Made by a program: the position numbers and the translations under genes. This document shows positions 17,456 to 26,486 of a DNA stretch of 64,000 nt, in pieces. The stretch is from the NCBI RefSeq assembly GCF_002899675.1, contig NZ_PKUU01000023.1, positions 58,888 through 122,887 on the forward strand. Reading direction: 5' to 3'. Source of the DNA: Clostridium sp. chh4-2. Lineage in GTDB: Bacteria > Bacillota > Clostridia > Lachnospirales > Lachnospiraceae. Under the pieces are notes generated by a model. It searched no databases, had not been told where the DNA came from, and saw nothing but the letters and a program-made list of their open reading frames with translations. The first letter of the stretch is position 1, and each line of letters starts with the position of its first letter.

Positions 17456-18871
17456 TCAATATTCGCTGTCTAACTGCGTATCGGCAGAATAGATCACAGG
17501 CGCTTTTTCTCCGGCCTGTATCATCCGCGACACCAGACGGTCCCTCAGCCTGCTTCTGATGTCAGAGTACGCCGGATCTTTGACCAAATTGTTAGCTTCT
17601 ACAGGATCTTCTACCAAATCAAACAGATACTGTTCAATATAGCTTTCACTGTCCGCTTTGCACATCGGAATCATCTCATAATGGTACTGCTGGCCTGAGA
17701 ACGTATCGTTCATGCGCAGAACCGGCTGTTTATGGGGTGCCCATACACAATACTTAAACCGTTTGGTACGGATTCCCCGCGCACAGTCCGTTTCAGAAAT
17801 CTGGTAAAATACTTCTTCCTGCCACGGTTCATCATCATGAAGAAGATGCAGAAGCGACTTTTCCGGCATATAATCAGGAACCTGCAAACCGGCCAGTTCC
17901 ATTAACGTAGGCGGCAGGTTAATCAGGCTGACCAGATCGGTATAGGTCTTTCCGCCGGTAAATTCATCTCCGCGTATAATTAACGGAATCCGCAGACAGC
18001 TTTCAAAGCACTGCCTCTTATACTCCCCTTCTCTGGTTTTAAAATGGCTGCCATGGTCACTGGTATAGATAATGACCGTATCCTCATAAATACCTTTTTC
18101 TTTTAAGGTATCGATTATCCGGCCCAGATTGTAGTCCAGACTGCTGCACTGTCCTAGATAATCAGGATAATTCTGCTTCCAATCCCCCTCAAACTCTCCG
18201 CACAGCAGATCCTGAGGCACCTCATAATCCTTAAAACGCTCCTTTGAGCCAATTGGCCCCTCATAGCAGCCATGGTCATTCTGCTGGTGAGGCTCGATAT
18301 AGGAAACAAAGAGCAAAAAAGGATCTTCCGATGTCTTACAGCGAAGATAATTAATCGCATAATCGGTAATGCAGTCCGCGCGGTAACCGATAAACTCCAT
18401 CTTTTTTCCTTCTTTATCATATACATATCCGTCATATCCATGACTGGTCGCTTCCAGCACATCGGACACTGCCAGATAATCCTCATATCCTCCCATACGT
18501 TCAAGAGGAATCGGTTCGGTAGCGTACAGATGGTTCCCTGCTGCATGACGATCCGAAGCCAAATGCCATTTTCCCACATAAGCGGTTTCATAACCGGTCT
18601 TCTTAAACTTCTTGGCTATGGTGTCCATATTGACATCTAATGCGCGTCCGTTAGTGTAGCAACCGGTATCCGCTGCATAACGGCCGGTCTGAAGGCAGGC
18701 CCGCGCAGGTCCGCATACGGGCTGGCAGGTAAATGCATATTCAAATTTAACTCCTTCCCTGGCAAGCCGGTCCAGATTGGGCGTTGTATCCAGCTTTTGA
18801 CCATAACAGCCGATCGTATCATAACGCTGTTGGTCCGCAAAGAAAAATAATATATTAGGTCTCTCACTCAT
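17456..18871 (-). CDS. Sulfatase, Cys-type (alkaline phosphatase superfamily)
   Basis: 471 residues. The N-terminal metal motif FFFADQQRYD and the active-site pattern CGPAR (Cys53 being the residue converted to formylglycine) followed by ACLQTGRY define a type I sulfatase; further metal residues lie in YTSDHGSHF. It has no signal peptide, so it should act in the cytoplasm on an imported sulfate ester. The start at 18871 has AAGGAG eight bases upstream and overlaps the stop of the preceding sulfatase by eight bases (ATGAGTGA), indicating translational coupling. A Cys-type sulfatase needs the radical-SAM maturase anSME, which is not in this window. Confidence 0.9.
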   Translation of the reverse strand: MSERPNILFFFADQQRYDTIGCYGQKLDTTPNLDRLAREGVKFEYAFTCQPVCGPARACLQTGRYAADTGCYTNGRALDVNMDTIAKKFKKTGYETAYVGKWHLASDRHAAGNHLYATEPIPLERMGGYEDYLAVSDVLEATSHGYDGYVYDKEGKKMEFIGYRADCITDYAINYLRCKTSEDPFLLFVSYIEPHQQNDHGCYEGPIGSKERFKDYEVPQDLLCGEFEGDWKQNYPDYLGQCSSLDYNLGRIIDTLKEKGIYEDTVIIYTSDHGSHFKTREGEYKRQCFESCLRIPLIIRGDEFTGGKTYTDLVSLINLPPTLMELAGLQVPDYMPEKSLLHLLHDDEPWQEEVFYQISETDCARGIRTKRFKYCVWAPHKQPVLRMNDTFSGQQYHYEMIPMCKADSESYIEQYLFDLVEDPVEANNLVKDPAYSDIRSRLRDRLVSRMIQAGEKAPVIYSADTQLDSEY

Positions 18872-20378
18872 CGTCCCCACTCCTTATCTGCTCTACGTAT
18901 TCCTGAAGGCCCAGGCGTTCGTACTGTTCTTCAGGCGCATCATTTTCCTGCATGGCCTTAACCAGCTTTTTAATCATGCGTTTTTCGATCTGCGCATCCT
19001 CCAGCCGGTTAATCTGGTGAATATCATGAATCTGGTCATAAAGCATGGTTCCCTGCTGGTATGACTCTATCCCGATACCGATATTTTTTGGCCTTCCAAA
19101 AAAGTTCATTTTCATAACTTTCATGCCTTTAGTAAATGACAATGGCCCCACAAGTTCGGCCGTCTTTATTTCCCGTTCCGTCATAAAGCTGGCATTTGAT
19201 GTGGGCATCAGTGTATAGGAGTATACCGGCTGGTTCTCTTTTGAAACGGGAGCCCTCATATATACATATTCACCGTCAGTACAGCAGATATGCGCTCCGT
19301 GCAGGCCATATAATGCGGTCTCACGAACAGGCCTGTCCTCTGTTATCACCTGATCCAAAGCCTTTCCGGTCATATCCTTTGGTATGGGAGTTCCAAAATA
19401 GTTAAGCAGCGTAGGGGCAAAGTCAATCATCTGTACCACCGATTTCCTCCGTTCTCCCTTCACACCATATCTGGGGTCCCATATATAAAGGGGCGTATGT
19501 GCTACTTCATTGAAATACGGAGCACGGTTTTTCGCCCACCAGCCATGTTCCCCCAATAAAAATCCATGGTCGGTGCATACGATCAGCATGGTATCCTCCC
19601 ACATATGGTTGGCATCCATAAAATCCAGAACTCTGCCAAGCTGCTCATCGCACATACTTAACGATGCGGCGTACAGCCTTCGCACATGATCGATTTCCTC
19701 CGGCGATTCGGTTACCTGTTTATAATCCGGCCAGTCGAACTCAGGCCCGCTGTATTCATGCGGATAGAGCTTTTGGTACTCGTCCGGAGAAAAGAAAGGC
19801 TCATGAGGATCGAACGCCTCAATCTGCAGAAACCACTGATCCTTCTCCCAGTTGGTTTCCAGAAATTCCAAGCCCAGGTCAAAGGTCTGAACGGCACATG
19901 ACTTTCCCTGGCTCAAATATTTTTTATTTACATAATAATGTGGAGTATAAAAGATACTGCGCCCGATCCTCTTTTCAGGGATTTCCGGCCCGCCCACAAG
20001 CCCCTTCCATGGATCGCCCTCCTGGCCGCGGACGCTTTCCCATGAACTGTAACGGGAATGATAGGTAGCTCCTCCATCCTCCCAATAGTGGTAATGATCC
20101 GTAACCAGATGGGTATAGATCCCATGTTCTTTCAATATCTGCGGCATGGAATCGTCAAAAGGCTCCAGCGGCCCCCATGCGCGGTGTAAGAAATTGTACC
20201 GGCCCGTATGCAGTTCACGGCGGGCCGGCATACACGGCATGCTTCCTACAAAACTATTGTCAAATACTGCCGTATGGTTCTGCAGACGTGTAAAATTAGG
20301 CGTATGAGTCCAATCACAGCCGTAGGTGGACAGCATTCTTCGATTCAGAGAATCAAACATAACCATTATTGCTTTCAC
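18864..20378 (-). CDS. Sulfatase, Cys-type, second paralogue
   Basis: 504 residues. Begins MKAIMVMFDSLNRR (metal Asp9), active-site pattern CMPAR with Cys49, then RELHTGRYNFLHR; the later metal site is CTDHGFLLGEHGWW. No signal peptide, hence cytoplasmic. It differs clearly from the neighbouring sulfatase and so probably handles another sulfate position or substrate. Start and stop overlap neighbours: ATGA overlap of four bases with tctA upstream, and eight bases with the next sulfatase. The fusion into one transcription unit with a TctABC transporter suggests uptake followed by desulfation. Confidence 0.9.
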   Translation of the reverse strand: MKAIMVMFDSLNRRMLSTYGCDWTHTPNFTRLQNHTAVFDNSFVGSMPCMPARRELHTGRYNFLHRAWGPLEPFDDSMPQILKEHGIYTHLVTDHYHYWEDGGATYHSRYSSWESVRGQEGDPWKGLVGGPEIPEKRIGRSIFYTPHYYVNKKYLSQGKSCAVQTFDLGLEFLETNWEKDQWFLQIEAFDPHEPFFSPDEYQKLYPHEYSGPEFDWPDYKQVTESPEEIDHVRRLYAASLSMCDEQLGRVLDFMDANHMWEDTMLIVCTDHGFLLGEHGWWAKNRAPYFNEVAHTPLYIWDPRYGVKGERRKSVVQMIDFAPTLLNYFGTPIPKDMTGKALDQVITEDRPVRETALYGLHGAHICCTDGEYVYMRAPVSKENQPVYSYTLMPTSNASFMTEREIKTAELVGPLSFTKGMKVMKMNFFGRPKNIGIGIESYQQGTMLYDQIHDIHQINRLEDAQIEKRMIKKLVKAMQENDAPEEQYERLGLQEYVEQIRSGDDE

Positions 20379-21952
20379 TTTTTTTCTTTCCTTTCATTAT
20401 CACTTATCGTATTTCCTGCATTCTTATCGGCAGCTTCCATCGACCGTTCGGCCGCCTCAGTCAATATCTCTTCCACGCTCTTTTTGGACGATTCCTCAAG
20501 CGTTTTCCATACGGAAACCGCCAACAGAATAAAAGTAATCAATAAAAATGCCACGCTGATCGGCCTGGTAAAAAATATGGAGAAGCTTCCGCCGGACATA
20601 ACCAGCGACTGACGCAGATTTCGTTCCGCCAGACTTCCCAATACCATGGAGATCACTAATGGGGTCATAGGAAAATCCAGTCTCGATAAAACATAGCACA
20701 AAATGCCGAATACCAATGTGACCTTCACATCAAACACCGTATTGTTAACGGCAAATGATCCCAGAACGCAGAGTACCATAATCAAAGCGATCAGAACATT
20801 TACCGGTATCTTTGTAACATTAACAAAAAAGCGGCAGAAAAACTTTCCTTCGAAAAACATCAGTATATTGACAATCAGCAGACCGCCCATAATCGCATAG
20901 ACCCAATAAACATTTTCCGTAAACAGGGTCGGCCCCGGCACAATTCCCTGCATCATCAATGCACCGATCAGAATGGCGGTCACGCTGTCCCCCGGAATTC
21001 CCAAAGTCAGAAGGGGAATCAGCGTAGCTCCTGTAACCGCATTATTGGCGGTTTCAGACGCGATAACACCCTCTATATTCCCTTTACCAAATGTCTCCGG
21101 CTCTTTCGAGGCCCTCTTAGCCTCATTATAGGCCAGAAAAGAAGAGATGGCCGCTCCTGTTCCCGGCACCGCCCCGATAAAGGTTCCGATGCAGGAGGAC
21201 TTTAAAATTGTCTTCCAATATTTCAGGACATCTTTGATCTTTAAGTCTGCCTTATTATATCTGGTCGCAGCACCGGAAACCTGGTCTGAATCTCTCATCT
21301 TGGCAAACAGTTCCGTCAGTGCAAATGCCCCCAGCATCGCAGGTACCAACGCGATTCCGCTGCTTAAACTGGTTACGCCAAAAGTGAACCTGGTCACCCC
21401 TTCGATCGGATCAATTCCAATCATAGTGATCAGCAGGCCTGTAGATGCCATCATCAAACCTTTAAATGCATTTTTACTGGTCGCTATGGAAATCACGGTC
21501 AAACCAAACAGAGCCAATGAAAAATATTCGGGAGAACCGAATTTTAAAGCCGCCTGAGCCAGTTTGGGAGCGAAAAATATCAGCATGATACAGCTGAATA
21601 TTCCCCCGATCACAGAGCTTACCAGCGCTGCATACAGGGCATTTCCCCCTTCTCCCCTGCTGGCCATCGGATACCCATCCAAAACAGTGGCCGCCGACGC
21701 CGGTGTTCCCGGGGCCTTAATCAGCACGGCCGTAATGGAACCGCCATAAATACCACCGCAGTATACGGCTAACAGGGTGAGCATGCCCGTAACAGAATCC
21801 ATGCCAAAGGTCAATGGCAGCAAAATTGCAACTCCCATGGTGGCCGTAAGCCCCGGCAGCGCGCCTATAATCGTGCCCGCCGCCATGCCAAGGAGCATAA
21901 ACAGCAGATTGGTTACGGTAAAAATCGTTTTCATCACATAGAATGCGTCCAT
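20375..21952 (-). CDS. tctA: Tripartite tricarboxylate transporter, large permease TctA
   Basis: 525 residues with about ten to twelve membrane segments. Family signatures are present: GALPGLTATMGVAILLPLTF near residue 28 and KAPGTPASAATVLDGYPMA near residue 80, duplicated later as GAVPGTGAAISSFLAYNEAK and PGDSVTAILIGALM. TctA forms the pore of a secondary, ion-driven importer that depends on an extracytoplasmic binding protein. The C-terminal roughly 40 residues are charged. AAGGAGG precedes the ATG. The gene lies between tctB and the two sulfatase genes in one operon. Confidence 0.94.
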   Translation of the reverse strand: MDAFYVMKTIFTVTNLLFMLLGMAAGTIIGALPGLTATMGVAILLPLTFGMDSVTGMLTLLAVYCGGIYGGSITAVLIKAPGTPASAATVLDGYPMASRGEGGNALYAALVSSVIGGIFSCIMLIFFAPKLAQAALKFGSPEYFSLALFGLTVISIATSKNAFKGLMMASTGLLITMIGIDPIEGVTRFTFGVTSLSSGIALVPAMLGAFALTELFAKMRDSDQVSGAATRYNKADLKIKDVLKYWKTILKSSCIGTFIGAVPGTGAAISSFLAYNEAKRASKEPETFGKGNIEGVIASETANNAVTGATLIPLLTLGIPGDSVTAILIGALMMQGIVPGPTLFTENVYWVYAIMGGLLIVNILMFFEGKFFCRFFVNVTKIPVNVLIALIMVLCVLGSFAVNNTVFDVKVTLVFGILCYVLSRLDFPMTPLVISMVLGSLAERNLRQSLVMSGGSFSIFFTRPISVAFLLITFILLAVSVWKTLEESSKKSVEEILTEAAERSMEAADKNAGNTISDNERKEKK

Positions 21953-21966
21953 TTTTCCTCCTTGCG

Positions 21967-22446
21967 TTATGGCAGTTTTACGTATAATACTCTGGTAAAA
22001 ATAAAATACATGAGCACAATAAATATAAATGCGACCGCATAATGTATCACCTTTTTATCACGGACATAAGCGAGCAATGCGCTGCAGCACAAAGCGGAAG
22101 AAATTATAAAACCCGCGTATTCTAAAATAACTGTATACACCAGCATAATGCCGGCGAATACAAGCGCCCGTTTCTCCTTATTCCAATGAATCCCGGCATA
22201 TTGGGGCATCTTCATCCCGTTTTTCGATGCTCTGATATAATGTATCAGGTTAATCAGCAGATTAATCATGCTGTTAAACACCAGGATGACTACCAGCACG
22301 CGGGGCATGAAGTAACTGGTGAGCAATTCATTTCTCATGCTGTATGTATCCGAAAAGCGGATGCAGTAAGGCACAGCGATCCAAACTGCGATCCCAAAAA
22401 TGATAAAAAACACAGATGTGTAAATATTAGTTTTATACTTATTCAT
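21967..22446 (-). CDS. tctB: Tripartite tricarboxylate transporter, small permease TctB
   Basis: 159 residues with four membrane helices (about 9-29, 46-68, 92-112 and 116-156), as expected for the poorly conserved TctB subunit. It is recognised mainly from size, topology and position between tctC and tctA. GGAGG lies ten bases before the ATG; 14 bases separate it from tctA. Confidence 0.88.
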   Translation of the reverse strand: MNKYKTNIYTSVFFIIFGIAVWIAVPYCIRFSDTYSMRNELLTSYFMPRVLVVILVFNSMINLLINLIHYIRASKNGMKMPQYAGIHWNKEKRALVFAGIMLVYTVILEYAGFIISSALCCSALLAYVRDKKVIHYAVAFIFIVLMYFIFTRVLYVKLP

Positions 22447-22513
22447 CGCATCTCTTCCTCCACGGTTCTTTTCGTGCGCAAATCCTTATTTCTCCGCCTT
22501 ATGACGGCGGGAA

Positions 22514-23593
22514 TCATTTATGCTGTCCGGTCGCTGTCAGGACTTTATCATATGCATCATAGCATTCCTTCAGTTTTTTATCTAAATCCGCCTCGCTCAT
22601 CGTGTAGGTGTCAAGCCCATTCTGGGTTTTTATAAACTCCTTATAGGAATCGCTCATAACTGCCGTATCGATCACCGCTTTCAGATAATCCACGATGTCA
22701 TCCGGGGTTTCTGCGGGAACAGACACCCACTTAAATGCAATCACCCAGTCGGTATCCTCAAATCCCAATTCCTTCAGGCAGGGAACATCGGGAAGCGCTT
22801 CACACCGTTCATTGCCAAATACCGCAAGAGCTTTCAACGTGCCGTTGGACACCCTTGGAGCCGCTTCCGCCAAATCGGCAGTTGAAATGGTGATATGTCC
22901 TCCGATCAGAGAAGTCAGGGCATCCGCCGCTCCAGCAAAAGGAACCATTTCAAATTTTCCATAGATATCCATCTTTATGAATAAATCGCTCAGCCCGCAG
23001 TTTCCCACTGAGCCCGGATTAGATGTTCCCCATACCACCTTATCTCCGTCCTTCATCATCTGAACTACCTGCTCAAAACTTTCAATTTCGGAATCAGCAG
23101 GTACCACAATTACCAGAGGCTCGTCCGGCGAAATGACTGAGATATTGCGGAAATCTTTAAATGGATCATAGGTCAAATCAGATAAATGAGGTTTAATATA
23201 CCAGGGCGCCGGCATCCCTGTAATAATCGTATAACCGTCAGGTTTCGCCTTTGCACATTCATCCGCCGCAATGGTGCCGCTGGCCCCTTCTCTGTTGACA
23301 ATATTAACCGCCACTCCCAAAAGTTCCGACATCGGCTCCGCCAGAGCGCGGGACATGATGTCCGTACCGCCGCCGGCAGTTGAACCAACCAATATGGTAA
23401 TCGGCCCTTTCGGAAATTTTTCTGGTTTTGCTACCTGGCTTCCGTCTGCAGCTGTAATATATTCTGTATCGTCCTTTGGAGTTTCTGCTTTCTTTGCGGG
23501 TTCATCGGTTTTTTCGGGTGCTTTGGCCGTGCCGCAGGCAATCAGTACTGCTGATGCTGTGAGGCCAAGAAGTAATGCTGTCCATTTTTTCAT
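22514..23593 (-). CDS. tctC: Tripartite tricarboxylate transporter binding lipoprotein TctC (Bug family)
   Basis: 359 residues. Lipoprotein signal MKKWTALLLGLTASAVLIAC with lipidated Cys at 20, then a charged linker to about residue 55. The Bug-family fold begins at KGPITILVGSTAGGGTDIMS, the loop that usually contacts a carboxylate of the ligand, and continues with VNIVNREGASGTIAADECAK. Bug proteins bind organic acids, aromatic acids or related anions. First gene of the operon, so the ligand is probably a sulfated or carboxylated compound also handled by the sulfatases; the exact ligand is unknown. GAAGGGGG precedes the start. Confidence 0.93.
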   Translation of the reverse strand: MKKWTALLLGLTASAVLIACGTAKAPEKTDEPAKKAETPKDDTEYITAADGSQVAKPEKFPKGPITILVGSTAGGGTDIMSRALAEPMSELLGVAVNIVNREGASGTIAADECAKAKPDGYTIITGMPAPWYIKPHLSDLTYDPFKDFRNISVISPDEPLVIVVPADSEIESFEQVVQMMKDGDKVVWGTSNPGSVGNCGLSDLFIKMDIYGKFEMVPFAGAADALTSLIGGHITISTADLAEAAPRVSNGTLKALAVFGNERCEALPDVPCLKELGFEDTDWVIAFKWVSVPAETPDDIVDYLKAVIDTAVMSDSYKEFIKTQNGLDTYTMSEADLDKKLKECYDAYDKVLTATGQHK

Positions 23594-23627
23594 AAATAAA
23601 ATCCCCCTTCAATATAGTATATTTTTA

Positions 23628-23657
23628 TAACAATGCATCATGCATGATGCATTGTTA
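23628..23657. promoter_or_regulatory. Perfect 30-bp palindromic operator at tctC
   Basis: The left half TAACAATGCATCATG is the exact reverse complement of the right half. It lies between the tctC promoter and the ribosome site, where a bound repressor would block transcription. The nearby GntR/FCD protein is the obvious candidate to bind it; this pairing is inference. Confidence 0.75.
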
Positions 23658-23662
23658 ATTGA

Positions 23663-23691
23663 AGAGTATCACATTAAGCACAACAAGTCAA
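23663..23691 (-). promoter_or_regulatory. Promoter of the tctCBA-sulfatase operon
   Basis: On the minus strand TTGACT (23686-23691), a 17-base spacer and TACTCT (23663-23668), followed six bases later by the palindromic operator. The outer end of repeat copy D lies 25 bases beyond the -35. Confidence 0.65.
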
Positions 23692-23715
23692 ACTTTTTTT
23701 TCACATTTTATGTAA

Positions 23716-24029
23716 GATACGCCGGAAAGAAGGGGAAACTTGGACGGGCGGCGGTAATGATAAGAGATAGGGGATTCGAGTTTCGACCCTAAGAGGTACT
23801 AAGCCGCCAGAGACAGAAAAAGGCAGCGCGGTGCCCATTCACGATGAACTCCTGATGACTTCATCGTTCAAGGGGCACCTCAAATACTGATTCGGAATTC
23901 AGTATTTGTCTGCCTTTTTCCGTTTCTGCCGACCAAGTACCTCTAAGGGTCTGCAAACGATCCCCTATCTCTTATCATTACCGCCGCCCGTCCAAGTTTC
24001 CCCTTCTTTCCGGCTGTTGCTTGGCTAGC
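23716..24029 (-). repeat. Large palindromic repeat, type II, copy D
   Basis: Arms perfectly complementary over about 50 bp but different in sequence from copy C in part of the arm. Core hairpins: CAAATACTGA / TCAGTATTTG and GGTGCCC / GGGCACC (reverse strand), the latter a compensatory change relative to GGCGCCA / TGGCGCC of copy C. Loop GTCATCAGGAG. Inner end TTGGCTAGC. Confidence 0.9.
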
Positions 24030-24061
24030 TTAGGAAAAAAATTGGTGGATGGAGTAGTTTT

Positions 24062-24114
24062 TTTACCTCAACCGTGAAAGGATTTTCAGAAAATCCCTTA
24101 ATGTTCTATGTAAA
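24062..24114. repeat. Short palindrome in composite 2 spacer
   Basis: Single unit of about 53 bp centred on GGATTTTC / GAAAATCC, bounded by TTTAC and GTAAA, of the same family as the spacer units at 15681-15818 and the perfect palindrome at 35341-35392. Confidence 0.7.
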
Positions 24115-24156
24115 TTTGGTTTACCAAATACCAATGCAATAACATTGTTTCAACCA

Positions 24157-24525
24157 GGCTAGCAAAAACCAGCCCGGAATCGGGAGGCGGAGCCGGAAGG
24201 AGACGATTGAAGGGGGAGCCGGGCCGCCGAAGGAAGATACAGACAAAGGGGATCGTATGGAACCCCTTTAGAACTACTTAGACCCGGAAGAACAGAACGA
24301 GGCAGGTAGAAACTGAATTCCGAATCAGGTTCTAAAGCGCCGCTGAGCAGCGAAGTCATAAAGAGTTCACTGCGAATGGCGCTGGCCTGCCTCGTTCTGT
24401 TCTTACGGGTCTTAGTAGTTCTTAGGGGCGAATCCCGAATCCCCTTTGGCTGTATCTTCCTTCGGCGGCCCGGCTCCCCCTTCAATCGTCTCCTTCCGGC
24501 TCCGCCTCCCGATTCCGTGCGTACC
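24157..24525 (+). repeat. Large palindromic repeat, type I, copy E
   Basis: Arms perfectly complementary over about 65 bp (CGGAATCGGGAGGCGGAGCC on the left). Core stem GAACGAGGCAGG / CCTGCCTCGTTC, hairpin arms TAGAAACTGA / TCAGGTTCTA with one G-T type mismatch, hairpin GCGCC / GGCGC with CAGCGAA / TTCACTG and loop GTCATAAAGAG. Confidence 0.9.
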
Positions 24526-24569
24526 TTTACGCCCACCCCCGTTAAATAACAATTTAGGCTAATTCCATT

Positions 24570-26471
24570 TTAATAGATTCTCACCTCAAAAATCCTCGCA
24601 TCCGGATCTCCATTCGTTGCCAGTATCCGTATCTCCACCAGATCCGCCCACACATCTTCCTTGAGATTCAGCACATTCAGACGCTGGTAATTACCTGTTA
24701 TATAATGAACATCCACCACATCACCGTCCTTGTAGATGGTTACCCAATAATCCTTCACCAACTCTTTAGCCACGCCCACAGGTTCCTTATCGATAAATGC
24801 CCTGGACACGGAGATGCATCTCTCTTCCGACAGGTTGGGATCAAAGGTCAGGCGCAGTTGTGATATCTTCTTTGCCTCCGGAAGCTTTAAACTCAGCACT
24901 TCCCCATCAGGCCCGATTCCCTGTGAACACCATTGGTTCGATTCTCCCTCCACAGCACGGGCTATGCCATTTATCACATTGCGGCCCTCATACCCTGTCT
25001 GTTCAGATGTTACCCGGATTTCGCATCCACGTGCCAGATCCTTCTCATCTTCATTGCGCGCGCCCGGCAGATAACAGTCGTTCTTCAGAAGCTCCTGGCG
25101 CAAACTCTGCATCCGCTTTTTACCGAATTCCCTTGGAGACATGCCCGTTAACGACGCCATAGCCGCGGCGGTCCCTACCGCTTCACCGCCAACGGCACAC
25201 GTTCCCATCACTCGGGTGGAACCCATTGCCAGTTTGGATGCGCTGATATTTCTCCCGGCCATCATCAGATTTCCTATGGTTTTGGAGCAGTAACAGCCAT
25301 ACGGAATGGAGTAAAGGCCCTTAAAACTTCTGACTTTAGAGGGAATCTGCCCTTTTGCCCAGAATCCGCCGGCCGTATGTTCATCCATAGGCCAGCCGCC
25401 GTATGCCACCCCGTCTTCGTGAATCCGGTTCTCCAGGATATCGTCCTCGGTCAGGATATAATCTCCAACCAGACGGCGGCTCTCTCTCATGCCGGCCACG
25501 GCTCCCACCCACACAAGCTCATAGTTTTCCGCACCGTGATCCCCGCCGTTTTTAATATGATCCCATACGCCATAGACACATTTGTACAGTTCATAGCGGA
25601 TATCCTCTGAGGATTTGATGATGTCATCCCAGTCGCCCCCCAGCTCAATCCACCAGTAACCGGACTCCACATCATACTTTTCCACCAGTTCATCCGAATG
25701 ATCCTCATAATCATCGCCCGGCTTCAGTACAACCACATCATCCGCATTATGGTAGACGGTGATATCCCCATGATAACGGTGGGCAAACCAGCTCTCATCC
25801 AGATCGCAGGCCCAGTCCGGCTTTGTAAATTTAACCGGTCTTTTCATGTCCCGGGCACAGAAATAAATGGTGTTTCCCATGGTATTGCCGTCCGGCCGGT
25901 CCGGGGCATCTTTTTCCATGAATTCCGACTTATCTTCCCTGCCCACCCGGTATTCACAGCCGGCAAAATATCCCAGGGTGCCATTGCCCGTGGCATCTAT
26001 GTAGATATCTGCGGTAAACTGATAGTGTACCTCCGTTGACATCTGGTAGCAGTCTACATATTGGATTTCCCGGCCATCGGAGGCCACATGATACATGGTA
26101 GTGTTCATATAGCTGTCCAAATGTTCCGTGTTTTTCACTTTACTCCACAAAACGCCGTCCCATATGGAATAGTTGTAAGAATCATTCAGATATTTATTTT
26201 CCAGCTGCAGCTCCATCAGGATTCCCGTCTCTGCCGCGTCCTTTTTTCCCCAATGGCAGGAAGCCCCGGAAATGTGCATTCTGGTTTCCGAACTGGCATT
26301 GCCGCCATAGACGCTGCGGTCCTGAACCAGCCCGGTTTTTGCCCCCTGCCTTGCGGAGGCAATGGCCGCACAGATACCGCTCATCCCTCCTCCTATGACC
26401 AACACATCATAATGCAGCTTCACCGGCGGATTGTCGGAAGCTTTAGGGATTTCATGGATAAATGACTTCAT
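24570..26471 (-). CDS. FAD-dependent oxidoreductase (FAD_oxidored family), paralogue 1
   Basis: 633 residues. The dinucleotide-binding motif VLVIGGGMSGICAAIASAR begins near residue 24, followed by GNASSETRMHISGASCHWG and, near residue 160, the second FAD motif DATGNGTLGYFAGC; NLMMAGRNISASKLAMGS and MGTCAVGGEAVGTAAA complete the FAD site. The last roughly 150 residues form an extra domain ending in a beta-rich stretch. No signal peptide, so cytoplasmic. It shares this whole architecture with the other FAD protein in the operon. Members occur in sugar-utilisation operons, but the reaction is not established. It is the last gene of the system 2 operon. Confidence 0.85.
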   Translation of the reverse strand: MKSFIHEIPKASDNPPVKLHYDVLVIGGGMSGICAAIASARQGAKTGLVQDRSVYGGNASSETRMHISGASCHWGKKDAAETGILMELQLENKYLNDSYNYSIWDGVLWSKVKNTEHLDSYMNTTMYHVASDGREIQYVDCYQMSTEVHYQFTADIYIDATGNGTLGYFAGCEYRVGREDKSEFMEKDAPDRPDGNTMGNTIYFCARDMKRPVKFTKPDWACDLDESWFAHRYHGDITVYHNADDVVVLKPGDDYEDHSDELVEKYDVESGYWWIELGGDWDDIIKSSEDIRYELYKCVYGVWDHIKNGGDHGAENYELVWVGAVAGMRESRRLVGDYILTEDDILENRIHEDGVAYGGWPMDEHTAGGFWAKGQIPSKVRSFKGLYSIPYGCYCSKTIGNLMMAGRNISASKLAMGSTRVMGTCAVGGEAVGTAAAMASLTGMSPREFGKKRMQSLRQELLKNDCYLPGARNEDEKDLARGCEIRVTSEQTGYEGRNVINGIARAVEGESNQWCSQGIGPDGEVLSLKLPEAKKISQLRLTFDPNLSEERCISVSRAFIDKEPVGVAKELVKDYWVTIYKDGDVVDVHYITGNYQRLNVLNLKEDVWADLVEIRILATNGDPDARIFEVRIY

Positions 26472-26486
26472 AATTTCTTCCTCCTC

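Larger units (their letters stand above)
23716..24525. mobile_element. Composite palindromic element 2 (copy D + spacer + copy E)
   Basis: About 810 bp without a real gene. Type II hairpin D (reverse), a 127-base spacer with a single short palindrome, and type I hairpin E (forward). Its outer ends are GATACGCC on the left and GTGCGTACC on the right. Its reverse complement aligns along its full length, spacer included, with composite 1 at 15268-16166. It separates the tctC promoter from the 3' end of the FAD oxidoreductase operon, whose last stop codon is 45 bases from its right end. Confidence 0.8.

Noticed and set aside
17244..17459. Open frame of 71 codons between the sulfatase and GntR genes
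   Set aside because: It would start at a TTG inside the sulfatase stop codon, has no ribosome site and no recognisable features; treated as non-coding.
15268..24525. Composite transposon carrying the GntR-sulfatase-tct genes between its two copies
   Set aside because: The two composites flank 16.2-23.7 kb in inverted orientation and could be imagined as ends of a larger element, but there is no transposase, and similar halves occur elsewhere in the window, so simple dispersed repeats suffice.
24159..24536. Open frame of 125 codons across copy E
   Set aside because: Same reason: it runs through both arms of a palindrome and resembles the copy B frame by repeat homology, not as a gene.
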